Positions 1 to 7,984 of a stretch of DNA of 64,000 nt are shown here, piece by piece. The position numbers were made by a program, and so were the translations under genes. The notes beneath the pieces were generated by a model, which searched no databases, was not told where the DNA came from, and saw only the letters and a list, made by a program, of their open reading frames with translations. This stretch comes from Alphaproteobacteria bacterium (GTDB lineage Bacteria; Myxococcota_A; UBA796; GCA-2862545). The stretch spans positions 1 through 64,000 of the forward strand of contig JACKEP010000005.1 of NCBI GenBank assembly GCA_020632915.1, given 5' to 3'. Numbering within the stretch: the first letter of the stretch is position 1; every line of letters begins with the position of its first letter.

Positions 1-738
1 ACCGACGACGATCAGCCCGAGCGCCGTCGCCCCCGCGGCAGCCGCCGTGCCCTTGAGCGCCAGGTCTGGTGCCTCCGGGATCCCCATGATGGCGTGCAGC
101 AGGTAGACGCTGAACGAGAAGAAGCCGCCGAGGACGACGGTGCCGGCCGTCCAGCGCGCGAAGCCGTGCACCACGTGGGGCACGGGCATCGACAGCTCGG
201 CGTCGAGCGTGCCCTCGTCGCGGTCGCGGGCCACGCTGCCGGCGCCGAACACGACGCCGTACATCGCGAACAGGGCGCCGATGAAGATGGCGAGGCGCCC
301 CGGCGCGTCGGACTCGCGGATGGCCCGGGCGCGCACGGCGCGCGGCTGATCGGGGCGCCACGACGTGCCCAGCGCCTTGCGTAGGTGCGACTCCATCGAC
401 AGCGGCGGCTGGCCTCCGTTGCCCACCCAGATCGCGTGTCCGTCGCTGCCGAGCGCCGCGTCGCCGTCACGGACGAGCTGGCCAGGGTCGTCCACGACCA
501 CCACCGGCCAGCCGTCCGCCTCGACGGCCGCGACGAGCTCGGGCGTGGCGAGGTCGGCGGTGACCGCCAGGGTCAGCGGCGGCTGGAGCCACAACACGAC
601 GCCGACGGTGCCCACCAGCGCGGCCACGGCGAGCGTCACCGGGAACACCAGCGATCGCAGCACGATCCCTTCCCGCAGGAAGCGCCGGACGAGGTCGGCC
701 GTCAACACCACGTAGGCGCGCAGGTGGCGTCGCGTCAC
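1..738 (-). CDS. ABC-2 type transporter permease (3' part missing)
   Basis: This is the first 246 residues of an integral-membrane permease; the gene runs off the left edge of the window. A hydrophobic helix spans residues 24-46 (SLVFPVTLAVAALVGTVGVV), followed by a soluble loop of about 110 residues, then further membrane segments near 155-175 (IFIGALFAMYGVVFGAGS) and 205-225. The sequence after the loop, with ARDRDEGTLDAEL just behind a helix, is the pattern of ABC-2 family permeases in which a large periplasmic domain separates TM1 from the rest. The GTG start overlaps the TGA stop of the ATPase gene upstream (GTGA, 735-738), so the two are translationally coupled. The substrate is not visible. 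A drug/lipid exporter or an ABC-2 permease of gliding or nutrient type are both possible. Confidence 0.8.
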   Translation of the reverse strand, partial: MTRRHLRAYVVLTADLVRRFLREGIVLRSLVFPVTLAVAALVGTVGVVLWLQPPLTLAVTADLATPELVAAVEADGWPVVVVDDPGQLVRDGDAALGSDGHAIWVGNGGQPPLSMESHLRKALGTSWRPDQPRAVRARAIRESDAPGRLAIFIGALFAMYGVVFGAGSVARDRDEGTLDAELSMPVPHVVHGFARWTAGTVVLGGFFSFSVYLLHAIMGIPEAPDLALKGTAAAAGATALGLIVVG

Positions 739-1472
739 GAGGCACGCTCGCCGTGGGCCAGCGTGACGAAGGCGTCGTCGAGGTTGGCCGCCTTCGCGTG
801 GGCCAACACGTGGGCGAGGGTGCCCTCCGCGGTCAGCCGACCGTGGGCCACCACGCCGAGCCGGTCGACCACCCGCTCGACCTCCACCATGATGTGGGAC
901 GAGATGACCACCGTGCGGCCGGCGGCGGCCTGTTCCCGCACGAGGGCGAGCACGTCGCGGCGTCCGAGCACGTCGAGGCCGTCGGTGGGCTCGTCGAGCA
1001 TCAACACCTGGGGCTCGTGGACGAGGGCCCGCGCCAGCACGACGCGTCGCTTCATGCCGGTCGACAGCTCGCCGCACGGCGTGTCGGCGTAGGACGTGGC
1101 CCCGAGTCGCTCCAGCAGCTCGTCCGCGCGGCGGCGCCCCTGGGGCACGCCCTGGACGTCGGCGTACAGACGCACGACCTCCCGCGGCGACAGCTGGGGT
1201 GGCACACCCGCCTCGGCCGGCACGTACGCGAGCCGACCGCGGGCACCGAGCGGGTCGGCCACGGCGTCGACGCCGTCCACGCGGACCGTGCCCCCGTCGG
1301 GGCGCACCAGGGTGGCGAGCATCTTGAGCGTGGTGGTCTTGCCCGCACCATTGGGTCCGAGCAGGCCGTAGACCTCGCCCGGTCGCACCTCGAACGACAG
1401 GTGGTCGACCGCGGTGACCGTGCCGCGGAAGGGCGCGTGGAAGCGCTTCACCAGGTCCCTGACCTCGATCAC
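735..1472 (-). CDS. ABC transporter ATP-binding protein
   Basis: This 245-residue nucleotide-binding subunit energises the downstream-encoded permease at the inner membrane. Walker A is GPNGAGKTT (39-47), the signature is LSTGMKRRVVLARALV (about 140-155), Walker B is VLMLDEPTDGLD, and the switch His lies in ISSHI. The LSTGM signature and the EPTDGLD Walker B are typical of the CcmA/DRA family that pairs with ABC-2 permeases. The GTG at 1472 was chosen because GGGAGGTCAG stands immediately upstream, the protein then begins VIEVRDLVKRF as in homologues, and upstream extension gives non-homologous low-complexity sequence. Its stop overlaps the permease start by GTGA. It is divergent from the 1561 gene. 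Confidence 0.92.
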   Translation of the reverse strand: MIEVRDLVKRFHAPFRGTVTAVDHLSFEVRPGEVYGLLGPNGAGKTTTLKMLATLVRPDGGTVRVDGVDAVADPLGARGRLAYVPAEAGVPPQLSPREVVRLYADVQGVPQGRRRADELLERLGATSYADTPCGELSTGMKRRVVLARALVHEPQVLMLDEPTDGLDVLGRRDVLALVREQAAAGRTVVISSHIMVEVERVVDRLGVVAHGRLTAEGTLAHVLAHAKAANLDDAFVTLAHGERAS

Positions 1473-1560
1473 CTGACCTCCCGGGGGGCGGGGGCGCCCG
1501 ATACCGTCCCACCCCTCGGTGCGACGCGTCGATGTTATCGGACGGAGCCCCGGAGGAACT

Positions 1561-3063
1561 GTGCAGAACGTCCAGAGGTTTGGTGGCCTGCTGGTGGGGT
1601 GGGCGATCGGCGCGCTGGTCGGCCTGCTCGACGCCGCACAGGCCGCGTCCCACGTGCTCGTGCCGGATCCGTCGGTCCACCTCTGGGGCGTGCTGCTCGA
1701 CGGCGTCGTCGGTGCGCTGCTCGGGCTGCTGGCCGGGCTGCTGCTGCCGGCCCTGCCCGCCGTCGTCGCGGCGATCGCTGCGGTCGTCGGGGTGGTCGCC
1801 ACGGCCTTCGGGGCGTGGGTCGCGCAAGCGCCGCCCCCGGCGTGGGTGGTGCCGCCGCCGATCGTGCCCGTCCCGCGGGCCGCGCTGTGGGTGATGGTGC
1901 CGGGTCTGCCCGGCGACGCCGAGGTCGATCCCGCGTGGCCGGTGCTGTCGTCGCTCGCCGGGGACGCCCTGGCGTTCCCCCACGTGGTGGCGTCGTCCGC
2001 CGATCCCGTCGACGCCCTCGCCACGGCGGTGTCCGGGCGACGTCCCGCGGGCCGGGAGCAGGCGCGGTTCACCGTCGGCGACGCGATCGCGTGGACCGGC
2101 CTGACCGGGGTGGCCGTGCTCCCGACGGACGACGTGGCCCTCGCGCCGGCGCTGCGCGGCATGGCCGGGGTGGTGCCGGTGGTGGGGGCCGACGGCCACG
2201 GGCGCGCGCGCGATCACCTCGCGCTCCACCGCTGGCTCGTCCGTCCGTCCGAGGTCGCAGGCCCCGCGCCCGACGCCGTGGTCCAGGCAGCGCGGGAGGC
2301 GGTCGCTGCGGTGACGGGCCCGGTCGGCCTGGTGGTGGTGCTGCCGCCGGGCCCCCCGAGCGCGCTCGACGCCGCGCTGGCCGATCTCGTGGCGCTGGTG
2401 CCGCCCGACGCGGTGGTGCTGGTGTCGGGCCTGCCCGGTCCGCGCGCGGGCGACGTGCCGCCGCTTGCGCCCGCCGCTGCGGTCCAGCCTGCGTGGCTCA
2501 CGGTGGGCCAGGACGATCTGGCCGGGCGCCGCGTGCACGGCGCCGTGTCGGCCGTGGAGCTCGCCCCGCGGTGGATCGACCAGATCCACAAGCTCGACCC
2601 GTCGCCGTTCGAAGGGGTCCTCGGATCGCCTGCGGTGCTGGGGCGGGCCCTGCGGGTCCACGAGGCCCCCGAGGTGCTCGCCGCCCGCGACGAGAGCGGC
2701 GGGCTGGAGGGTCCGTCGTCGTGCACCATGAACCACGAGGTCAGCGACCCGCACCGCGCCGCGGTGACCGTCGCCGGTGACGACCTCGCCGTCCGCTGGG
2801 CCGGCTACACCTGGGTGCGCCGGTCGGGGCAGGACGCGCTCTACGACGAACGGATCGACCCGTGGTGGACCCACGACCTGCTCGCCGCCGGCGGGTCGCT
2901 CTGCGGCGACCGCGCGCCGGCGGCGTGGGTCGACGACCTGAAGGCCCGCGTGGCGGACCTGGACGCGTGGTCGGTGGCGCAGGCGGCGGTCGAGCCGCCG
3001 CTGCCGATGCACGGACTGCCCGATGCCGACCTGTTCCCGGCGGCACCGCCGGCGGAGGACTAG
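1561..3063 (+). CDS. Membrane-anchored sulfatase-fold pseudoenzyme
   Basis: This protein of 500 residues has two or three N-terminal membrane helices (about 8-25, 41-60, 64-85), a proline-rich stretch, then a large domain outside the membrane. The domain follows the sulfatase/alkaline-phosphatase order. A strand ALWVMVPGL is followed by LSSLAGDALAFPHVVASSAD and SGRRP, which aligns by eye with the sulfatase segment LDxLAxEGVxFxxAYS...TGxxP. Next come a central strand DAVVLVSGLPG (normally the SDHGE strand), VSAVELAPRWID (normally VDLAPTLLD) and the closing ALYDERIDPWWTHDLLA (normally LYDLxxDPxExxNLA). The nucleophile motif C/S-x-P-x-R and the metal Asp/His residues are absent, so catalysis is unlikely. 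GTG 1561 is preceded by GGAGGA at proper spacing. A 4-base gap leads to the AlaX gene. A binding or regulatory role is inferred. Confidence 0.7.
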   Translation: MQNVQRFGGLLVGWAIGALVGLLDAAQAASHVLVPDPSVHLWGVLLDGVVGALLGLLAGLLLPALPAVVAAIAAVVGVVATAFGAWVAQAPPPAWVVPPPIVPVPRAALWVMVPGLPGDAEVDPAWPVLSSLAGDALAFPHVVASSADPVDALATAVSGRRPAGREQARFTVGDAIAWTGLTGVAVLPTDDVALAPALRGMAGVVPVVGADGHGRARDHLALHRWLVRPSEVAGPAPDAVVQAAREAVAAVTGPVGLVVVLPPGPPSALDAALADLVALVPPDAVVLVSGLPGPRAGDVPPLAPAAAVQPAWLTVGQDDLAGRRVHGAVSAVELAPRWIDQIHKLDPSPFEGVLGSPAVLGRALRVHEAPEVLAARDESGGLEGPSSCTMNHEVSDPHRAAVTVAGDDLAVRWAGYTWVRRSGQDALYDERIDPWWTHDLLAAGGSLCGDRAPAAWVDDLKARVADLDAWSVAQAAVEPPLPMHGLPDADLFPAAPPAED

Positions 3064-3067
3064 GCCG

Positions 3068-4246
3068 ATGCACGCGTGGCAGCGCGACCCCTACCAGACC
3101 ACCGACACCGTCGAGGTCCTCGCGTGCGCGCCCGGCCCGGGGGGCTTCGTCGTGCGCACCACGCCCACGATCCTGTACCCGGAAGGGGGCGGGCAGCCCG
3201 CCGACCACGGCAGCATCGGCGGCGTGGTGGTCCGAGACGTCCAGCACGGTGACGGGGGCGTGGTGCACGTCACCGATCGCCCCGTGCCGCTCGGGGCCGC
3301 GGCCGTGACGGTCGACGTCGCACGGCGGCGCGACCACATGCAGCAGCACACCGGCCAGCACCTGCTGTCGGCCGTGCTCGAGGACGGGTACGGCGCGTCC
3401 ACGACCAGCTTCCACCTCGGCGCGGACGTGTGTGCGATCGAGCTCGACGTGCCGCGGGTGCCCGTCGCCCTGGCCACGCTCGAGGACGTCCTGCACGCCC
3501 ACATCGCCGCGGCGCGACCCGTGCGGCAGCGGGAGGTCGAGCCCGGGGCGCTCGCCGGGCTCGGGGTGCGCTCGCGCGGCCTGCCGGCGGGGTTCACCGG
3601 CCGCGTGCGCCTGGTCGAGATCGACGGGGTCGACCTCAACACGTGCGGGGGCACCCACGTGCGGAACACGGCCGAGCTGCACACGATCGCCCTGCTCGGG
3701 GTCGAGCCCGCTCGTGGCGGCGTGCGGCTATCATTCCTGGTGGGCGATCGCGTGCGGGCGGCCCTTCACCACGCCCGGCGCGGGCAGGAGGCGCTCACGC
3801 GGCTGCTCTCCACCGGGCCCGACGCCCACGTCGAGGCAGTGGAGCGGGTGCTCGACGAGCGCCGGGAGCTGGGGCGTGCCCTCGACGCGGCGCGGTCCGA
3901 GGCTGCCGAGGCGTGGGCCGATCGGCTCGCCGCGGCGCCCGGTCCGGTCCTCGCGGGCCATCGCGAGGGCGTGGCGCTGCCGTGGCTGCAGGCCGTCGCG
4001 TCCCGCCTCGTCGCGGCGCGGCCGGAAGCGGTGGTCCTGCTCACGTGCGCTGCCGGCGGCGCCACGTCCGGCCACTTCCTGCTCGCTGGACCCGCCGCGC
4101 ACGTGGCGGCGCACGGTCCTGAGGTCGCCCGTCGCCTCGCCGGGCGCGGCGGCGGCGCCAAGGGACGCTTCCAGGGCCCGGCAGCGTCGCTGGATGCACG
4201 GGACGGCGTGGTGGCCTGGCTCGCCACGCAACCCGTCGTCGGATGA
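3068..4246 (+). CDS. alaX: AlaX-type alanyl-tRNA editing protein
   Basis: This 392-residue free-standing homologue of the alanyl-tRNA synthetase editing half is expected to deacylate mischarged Ser- or Gly-tRNA(Ala) in the cytoplasm. The N-terminal barrel contains YPEGGGQPADHG. The zinc site is visible as HTGQH (about residues 96-100) and CGGTH (about 197-201), the HxxxH...CxxxH set. After it come an alpha-helical linker and a C-terminal domain ending with GRGGGAKGRFQGPA, which resembles the AlaRS C-Ala/DHHA1 domain (GGGGGxxxxAQGxG). This length and domain order match AlaX-L (type II). ATG 3068 gives MHAWQRDPYQT; the upstream in-frame extension overlaps the preceding gene. Its stop overlaps the glycosyltransferase start by ATGA. 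Confidence 0.9.
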   Translation: MHAWQRDPYQTTDTVEVLACAPGPGGFVVRTTPTILYPEGGGQPADHGSIGGVVVRDVQHGDGGVVHVTDRPVPLGAAAVTVDVARRRDHMQQHTGQHLLSAVLEDGYGASTTSFHLGADVCAIELDVPRVPVALATLEDVLHAHIAAARPVRQREVEPGALAGLGVRSRGLPAGFTGRVRLVEIDGVDLNTCGGTHVRNTAELHTIALLGVEPARGGVRLSFLVGDRVRAALHHARRGQEALTRLLSTGPDAHVEAVERVLDERRELGRALDAARSEAAEAWADRLAAAPGPVLAGHREGVALPWLQAVASRLVAARPEAVVLLTCAAGGATSGHFLLAGPAAHVAAHGPEVARRLAGRGGGAKGRFQGPAASLDARDGVVAWLATQPVVG

Positions 4247-5394
4247 CGCCGCGCACGATCCTGCAGCTCGGCGCGTTTCCATTCCCGCTGCACCAGGGGA
4301 GCCAGGTGTACGTCGGGGGGATGGCGCGGGCCCAGGCCCGGCGCGGCCACCGGGTGTTGCTCGCCTGCTACGGACACGGCATCGGCGCCTGGCCCGAGGG
4401 GGTGGAGCCGGTGAGGGCGCCCGCCGTGCCGGCGCTGACCGCCACGGCGAGCGGTCCCCACGTCGGCAAGCCCGTCCTCGACCTGCTGCTGGCGGCGCGG
4501 GTGGCGCGGGTCCTGCGGCGGGAGCGGGTCGACGTCGTGCACGCCCACAACGTGGAGGCGCCGTTCGTCGGCGCGCTGGCGGCAGCGCTCGCCGGCACGC
4601 ACGTCCCGCTCGTGTACAACCTGCACACGTCGCTGGCCGAGGAGCTGCCGACCTACTGGCGGCGCGGGGCGATCGGCCGCATCGCACCCGACATCGGTCG
4701 CGCCGTGGACGGACTGCTCGCGCGGCGGGCGTCGGCGTGCGTGGCGATCTCGGACGGCGCGGCAAGGAGGTTGCGGGCCTGGGGGGCGCGGCGCGTGTTC
4801 CTGGCCCCGCCCGGCGTCGACGTGGCGGAGGTCGAAGGGGGCGACGCGACGCGCGCGCGGCGACGGTGGGCGCTGGGCGCCCGGCCGTGGGTCGTCTACA
4901 CGGGCAACGCCGACGCCTACCAGGACCTCGACGTCCTGATGGACGCGATCGCCTGCACACCGGGCGTGGACCTCCTGGTGGTCACCGGTGACCCGGACCG
5001 GGTGACGGCCCTGACGGCCGCGCGGCGTCTGGGGCCGGATCGCGTGCGGGTGGTGGGGTCCACCTCGTTCGACGACACCCGCGACGCGCTCGCCGTGGCG
5101 GCGGCCTGCGTGGTGCCGCGCGCGGTGTGCGCCGGGTTTCCGATCAAGCTGCTCAACGGCCTCGCGCTCGGTGTGCCCACGGTGTGCGCGGCGGGATCCG
5201 CCCAGCCGATCCCCGGCGTGGTGGTGGTGCCGGACCGCGACGCTGCGGCGCTGGGCCGGGCGCTCCAGGCGCTGGTGGAGGCGCCGGTGGAGCGGGAACG
5301 GCTCGGTCGGGCTGCAGCCGACGCGATCCGTGCCGACTGGACGTGGGAGGCCGCTGCGGCGCGCCTCGATCCGGTCTACGACGCCGTCGTGTGA
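4243..5394 (+). CDS. Glycosyltransferase family 4 (GT-B fold)
   Basis: This 383-residue GT-B enzyme likely transfers a sugar from a nucleotide donor to a cell-envelope acceptor. The N-terminal domain shows GSQVYVGGMARAQARRGHRV (the usual glycine-rich acceptor loop, about 19-38) and DVVHAHNVEAPFVGALAA. The linker region has AISDGAARRLRAWG and FLAPPGVDV. The donor domain begins PWVVYTGNADAYQDLDVLMDA. PRAVCAGFPIKLLNGLALGVPTV is the ExG/FPxK-type nucleotide-sugar loop, with the usual first Glu of the EX7E motif replaced by Ala-Gly. It starts at ATGA overlapping alaX, so it sits in the same operon as an AlaX protein and a sulfatase-like membrane protein. The sugar and acceptor cannot be read from the sequence. 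Confidence 0.88.
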   Translation: MTPRTILQLGAFPFPLHQGSQVYVGGMARAQARRGHRVLLACYGHGIGAWPEGVEPVRAPAVPALTATASGPHVGKPVLDLLLAARVARVLRRERVDVVHAHNVEAPFVGALAAALAGTHVPLVYNLHTSLAEELPTYWRRGAIGRIAPDIGRAVDGLLARRASACVAISDGAARRLRAWGARRVFLAPPGVDVAEVEGGDATRARRRWALGARPWVVYTGNADAYQDLDVLMDAIACTPGVDLLVVTGDPDRVTALTAARRLGPDRVRVVGSTSFDDTRDALAVAAACVVPRAVCAGFPIKLLNGLALGVPTVCAAGSAQPIPGVVVVPDRDAAALGRALQALVEAPVERERLGRAAADAIRADWTWEAAAARLDPVYDAVV

Positions 5395-5730
5395 CGGACC
5401 TGCGTCGGTCGCGCAACGGTCGATCGTCGTGCGTGTCCGACAGCCGGCCTGTGTGTCGCCCGTCACAAGGACCCCGGCCGGGCGCGTCGTCGCGTTCCCA
5501 CCGCCATCGTCCGTGGAGACACCCCCGTGTGCGGGGGGTGCCGCCGCCGCGCCCACCGCGCGCTGGATCGCGAGAGAACGCCGAGAGTCGACGAGTCACG
5601 GCCTCGTCACCGTCGGCGACCGAGCCGTTGCCTATGTTCACGCGGCCGCCGCGTCGTGGGGGAGGGCGCCTCCATAGAGGGGCGCGTCTCTGCCGGTGAT
5701 CGGCAGAGTGGCACCTGAGGGGATGCACCC
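5395..5730 (+). other. Gene-free region and leader of the 5731 lipoprotein
   Basis: This 336-base stretch has no convincing gene on either strand; the open frames present have neither ribosome sites nor recognisable products. The one AT-richer patch is TTGCCTATGTTCACG at 5628-5642, and TATGTT (5633-5638) could be a -10 box, but no good -35 stands 17 bases before it. Downstream are two stem-loops (GGAGG-GCG-CCTCC at 5661-5673 and one at 5688-5708) and then the ribosome site before the ATG at 5731. I read the region as promoter plus structured 5' leader; this is inference. Confidence 0.4.
5688..5708 (+). promoter_or_regulatory. Leader stem-loop before the 5731 start
   Basis: CTCTGCCG and CGGCAGAG form a perfect 8-bp stem around the loop GTGAT. 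It ends 22 bases before the ATG and just upstream of the GAGGGG ribosome site. It has no T-run, and no coding sequence lies between it and the gene, so it is more likely an mRNA-stability or translational-control element than a terminator. Confidence 0.5.
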
Positions 5731-7122
5731 ATGGCTCGTTCGACCCATCTCGCCCTGCTCGCGCTCCTGGCCGGCGGCGCCGCGGCCTGCACCGACGGCT
5801 CCACCACCGACAAGTCGGACACCGACACCGACACCGACACGATGGACACCGACACCGACACGATGACGACGTCGTTCTGCGACATCCCGGGCATCACCTG
5901 CGACGAGTCGCAGAACCTCGCCCGCCTCGTCGGCACCATCACCGAGTCGTTCCGCATGACGCCGGACTGGAACTGGTCGCTCGAGGGCGGCGTGTTCATC
6001 GACGGCAACAGCACGCTGACGATCGACCCGGGCACCACCATCTACGGCGACAACGCCACCGACGGCTTCCTGGTCATCGAGCGCGGCTCGAAGATCATGG
6101 CCGAGGGCAGCGCCACCGACCCGATCGTGTTCACCTCCAGCCTCCTCGACGGCTCCCGCGGCCGCTCGGACTGGGGCGGTCTGGTCATCAACGGCATGGC
6201 CAAGACCAACTCCTGCACCGACTTCGCCAACTGCGACGTCCCCGGCGAGGCCGGCACCGGCACCTACGGCGGTGACGACGACGGCGACGACTCGGGCGTC
6301 CTCAAGTACGTCCGCGTCGAGTTCGCGGGCACCCTGGTCAACGACCAGAACGAGCTGAACGGCATCGCCTTCCAGGCGGTCGGCTCGGGCACCGAGGTCG
6401 ACTTCGTCCACGCCCACCGCTGCGCCGACGACGGCATGGAGTTCTTCGGCGGCACCGTCGAGGCCAAGCACCTCATCATCACCGGCACCGGTGACGACGG
6501 CCTGGACTGGACGGACGGCTGGCGCGGCAAGGTCCAGTACGCGGTCGTCCAGCACTTCGCCGACGACGGCGACAACGGCATCGAGGCCGACAACAACGGC
6601 GACGACAACACCGCCACCCCGATGTCGATGCCGAAGCTGTCGAACATCACCGTGGTCGGCACCTCCGGCAACGACCTCGGCATGCTGCTCCGCGAGGGCA
6701 CCGGCGCCATCCTCGAGAAGGTCGCGGTCATGGGCTACGGCGACGCCTGCGGCGCCCTGGACCAGGAGCTGACCTACGGCAACCTCGGCACCGACCTGAC
6801 CATCGAGGACAGCTTCTACAACTGCCCGAGCGCCGCCTCGTCCTTCGTCGACGTCTGCCTCGGCGAGGACACGGTCGCGGCCTGGTGCACGGCCCTGTCC
6901 ACCACCGCGGACGTGTTCTTCTCCGGCGGCATGACCGAGGGCGACCTCATGCTCACCTCCGTCGCGGAGACGTCCCCGAACTGGACGCCTGCGGCCGGCT
7001 CGCCGCTGCTCGGCGTCTCCGGTGGCATCTCGGGCGACAGCTTCTTCGACACCACGAACTTCGCGGGCGCGGCCGACTCGGGCGACGCCTGGTGGTCGTG
7101 GACCGAGTTCGCCGCCAACTGA
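5731..7122 (+). CDS. Secreted beta-rich lipoprotein, probable TonB-receptor partner
   Basis: This 463-residue lipoprotein has a signal peptide ending at AGGAAAC (lipid Cys20), then a linker of Asp-Thr repeats (residues about 28-46) encoded by ACCGAC-type hexamers. The folded part carries motifs such as RSDWGGLVINGMA, DDSGVLKYVRVEFAG, NELNGIAFQAVGSGTEV and DDGMEFFGGTVEAKH, then GDDGLDWTDGWRGKVQY. Alternating short strands, many Asn/Gly/Asp and no catalytic motif suggest a right-handed beta-helix. I recall similar proteins in Bacteroidota and proteobacteria next to TonB-dependent receptors, but I cannot name the family. Here too it precedes a TonB2 operon that ends in a receptor. I infer a substrate-binding surface lipoprotein, perhaps similar in role (not in fold) to SusD. 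A GAGGGG ribosome site precedes ATG 5731. Confidence 0.75.
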   Translation: MARSTHLALLALLAGGAAACTDGSTTDKSDTDTDTDTMDTDTDTMTTSFCDIPGITCDESQNLARLVGTITESFRMTPDWNWSLEGGVFIDGNSTLTIDPGTTIYGDNATDGFLVIERGSKIMAEGSATDPIVFTSSLLDGSRGRSDWGGLVINGMAKTNSCTDFANCDVPGEAGTGTYGGDDDGDDSGVLKYVRVEFAGTLVNDQNELNGIAFQAVGSGTEVDFVHAHRCADDGMEFFGGTVEAKHLIITGTGDDGLDWTDGWRGKVQYAVVQHFADDGDNGIEADNNGDDNTATPMSMPKLSNITVVGTSGNDLGMLLREGTGAILEKVAVMGYGDACGALDQELTYGNLGTDLTIEDSFYNCPSAASSFVDVCLGEDTVAAWCTALSTTADVFFSGGMTEGDLMLTSVAETSPNWTPAAGSPLLGVSGGISGDSFFDTTNFAGAADSGDAWWSWTEFAAN

Positions 7123-7144
7123 TCCGCTTCCACACCTCGTTCTG

Positions 7145-7201
7145 ACCGTCGGCCCCGCCGGCGGTCCCACCGACCCGCACCCTCGATCCGAGGCTGCGGG
7201 T
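7145..7201 (+). terminator. Tandem stem-loops after the 5731 lipoprotein gene
   Basis: Two adjacent hairpins lie in the 112-base gap before the TonB2 operon. Arms 7145-7153 and 7157-7165 (ACCGTCGGC/GCCGGCGGT, one G-U pair, loop CCC) form the first. The second has outer arms ACCCGCA/TGCGGGT (7173-7179/7195-7201) and inner arms CCTCG/CGAGG around ATC. There is no T-run, so they may be a terminator, an attenuator or an mRNA processing point that lets the lipoprotein be made in excess of the motor genes. Confidence 0.5.
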
Positions 7202-7234
7202 CCGGTCTTGTCCGGACCCCTCCCTGGAGTCACC

Positions 7235-7984
7235 ATGCCCACGTGCATGACCCTGGCCCTGCTGCTGGTCGGGGGTGTCGCCCACGCGGACGACGCCAGC
7301 GATCTCGCCCAGCGGCTCTCCGACCTGCGCACCGACGTCGAAGGGCTGTCGGAGACGCTCGAGCTCGAGCAGGACGCGCTCAAGTCGGAGCTGCGCACCT
7401 CGGAGCTGCGCAAGGCCGAGCTGGAGTCGCGCATCCGCGCCGAGGAGCTGCGGCTGCAGGAGCTGGAGCGGCTGGTCGCCAAGCAGCGGGAGATCCTGTC
7501 CGCGGACGCCGTCGCCGACGAGGTGCTCGGTCCGGTGATCGCCGACGGCATCGCGCGTCTCCGCCGGGAGGTGGAGGCGGGCCTGCCCTACCGCGTGCAG
7601 GAGCGCCTCGACGGCCTCGACCAGCTCGCCAACCAGGTGCAGGCCGGCACCCTCGACCCGCGGCGTGCGGTCGGGCGGCTGTGGCAGTTCGTCGAGGACG
7701 AGCTGCGGCTCACGCGCGAGAACATCCTCGACCGACAGGTCGTGCAGGTCGACGGCAAGGACACGCTCGTGCGGGTCGCGCGCCTCGGGATGATCGGCCT
7801 GTTCTACCGCACCGACGACGGGCGCTACGGTCAGGCCGTGCGCACGGCGAGCGGCTGGAGCTGGACGCCGCTGACCGACCCGGACGACGTCGAGCGACTG
7901 GATGCGCTCTACGACGCGCTCGGCAAGCAGATCCGCGTCGGCTGGTTCGACCTGCCGTGGGCCCTGCCGGAGGTGACGCGATGA
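7235..7984 (+). CDS. DUF3450-family periplasmic protein of TonB2 system
   Basis: This 249-residue protein has a short signal peptide (MTLALLLVGGVAHA) followed by a long coiled coil (about residues 20-95, heptads rich in Leu/Glu/Arg). The C-terminal half has LWQFVEDELRLTRENILDRQVV, VARLGMIGLFYRT and GWSWTPL. This is the layout of DUF3450 proteins, which in Vibrio and Shewanella are the first gene of TonB2-type clusters. It is predicted to act in the periplasm with the ExbB-like TtpC protein. ATG 7235 follows TGGAG; the ATG at 7247 is an in-frame alternative. The TGA stop overlaps the next ATG (ATGA, 7981-7984). Confidence 0.85.
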   Translation: MPTCMTLALLLVGGVAHADDASDLAQRLSDLRTDVEGLSETLELEQDALKSELRTSELRKAELESRIRAEELRLQELERLVAKQREILSADAVADEVLGPVIADGIARLRREVEAGLPYRVQERLDGLDQLANQVQAGTLDPRRAVGRLWQFVEDELRLTRENILDRQVVQVDGKDTLVRVARLGMIGLFYRTDDGRYGQAVRTASGWSWTPLTDPDDVERLDALYDALGKQIRVGWFDLPWALPEVTR

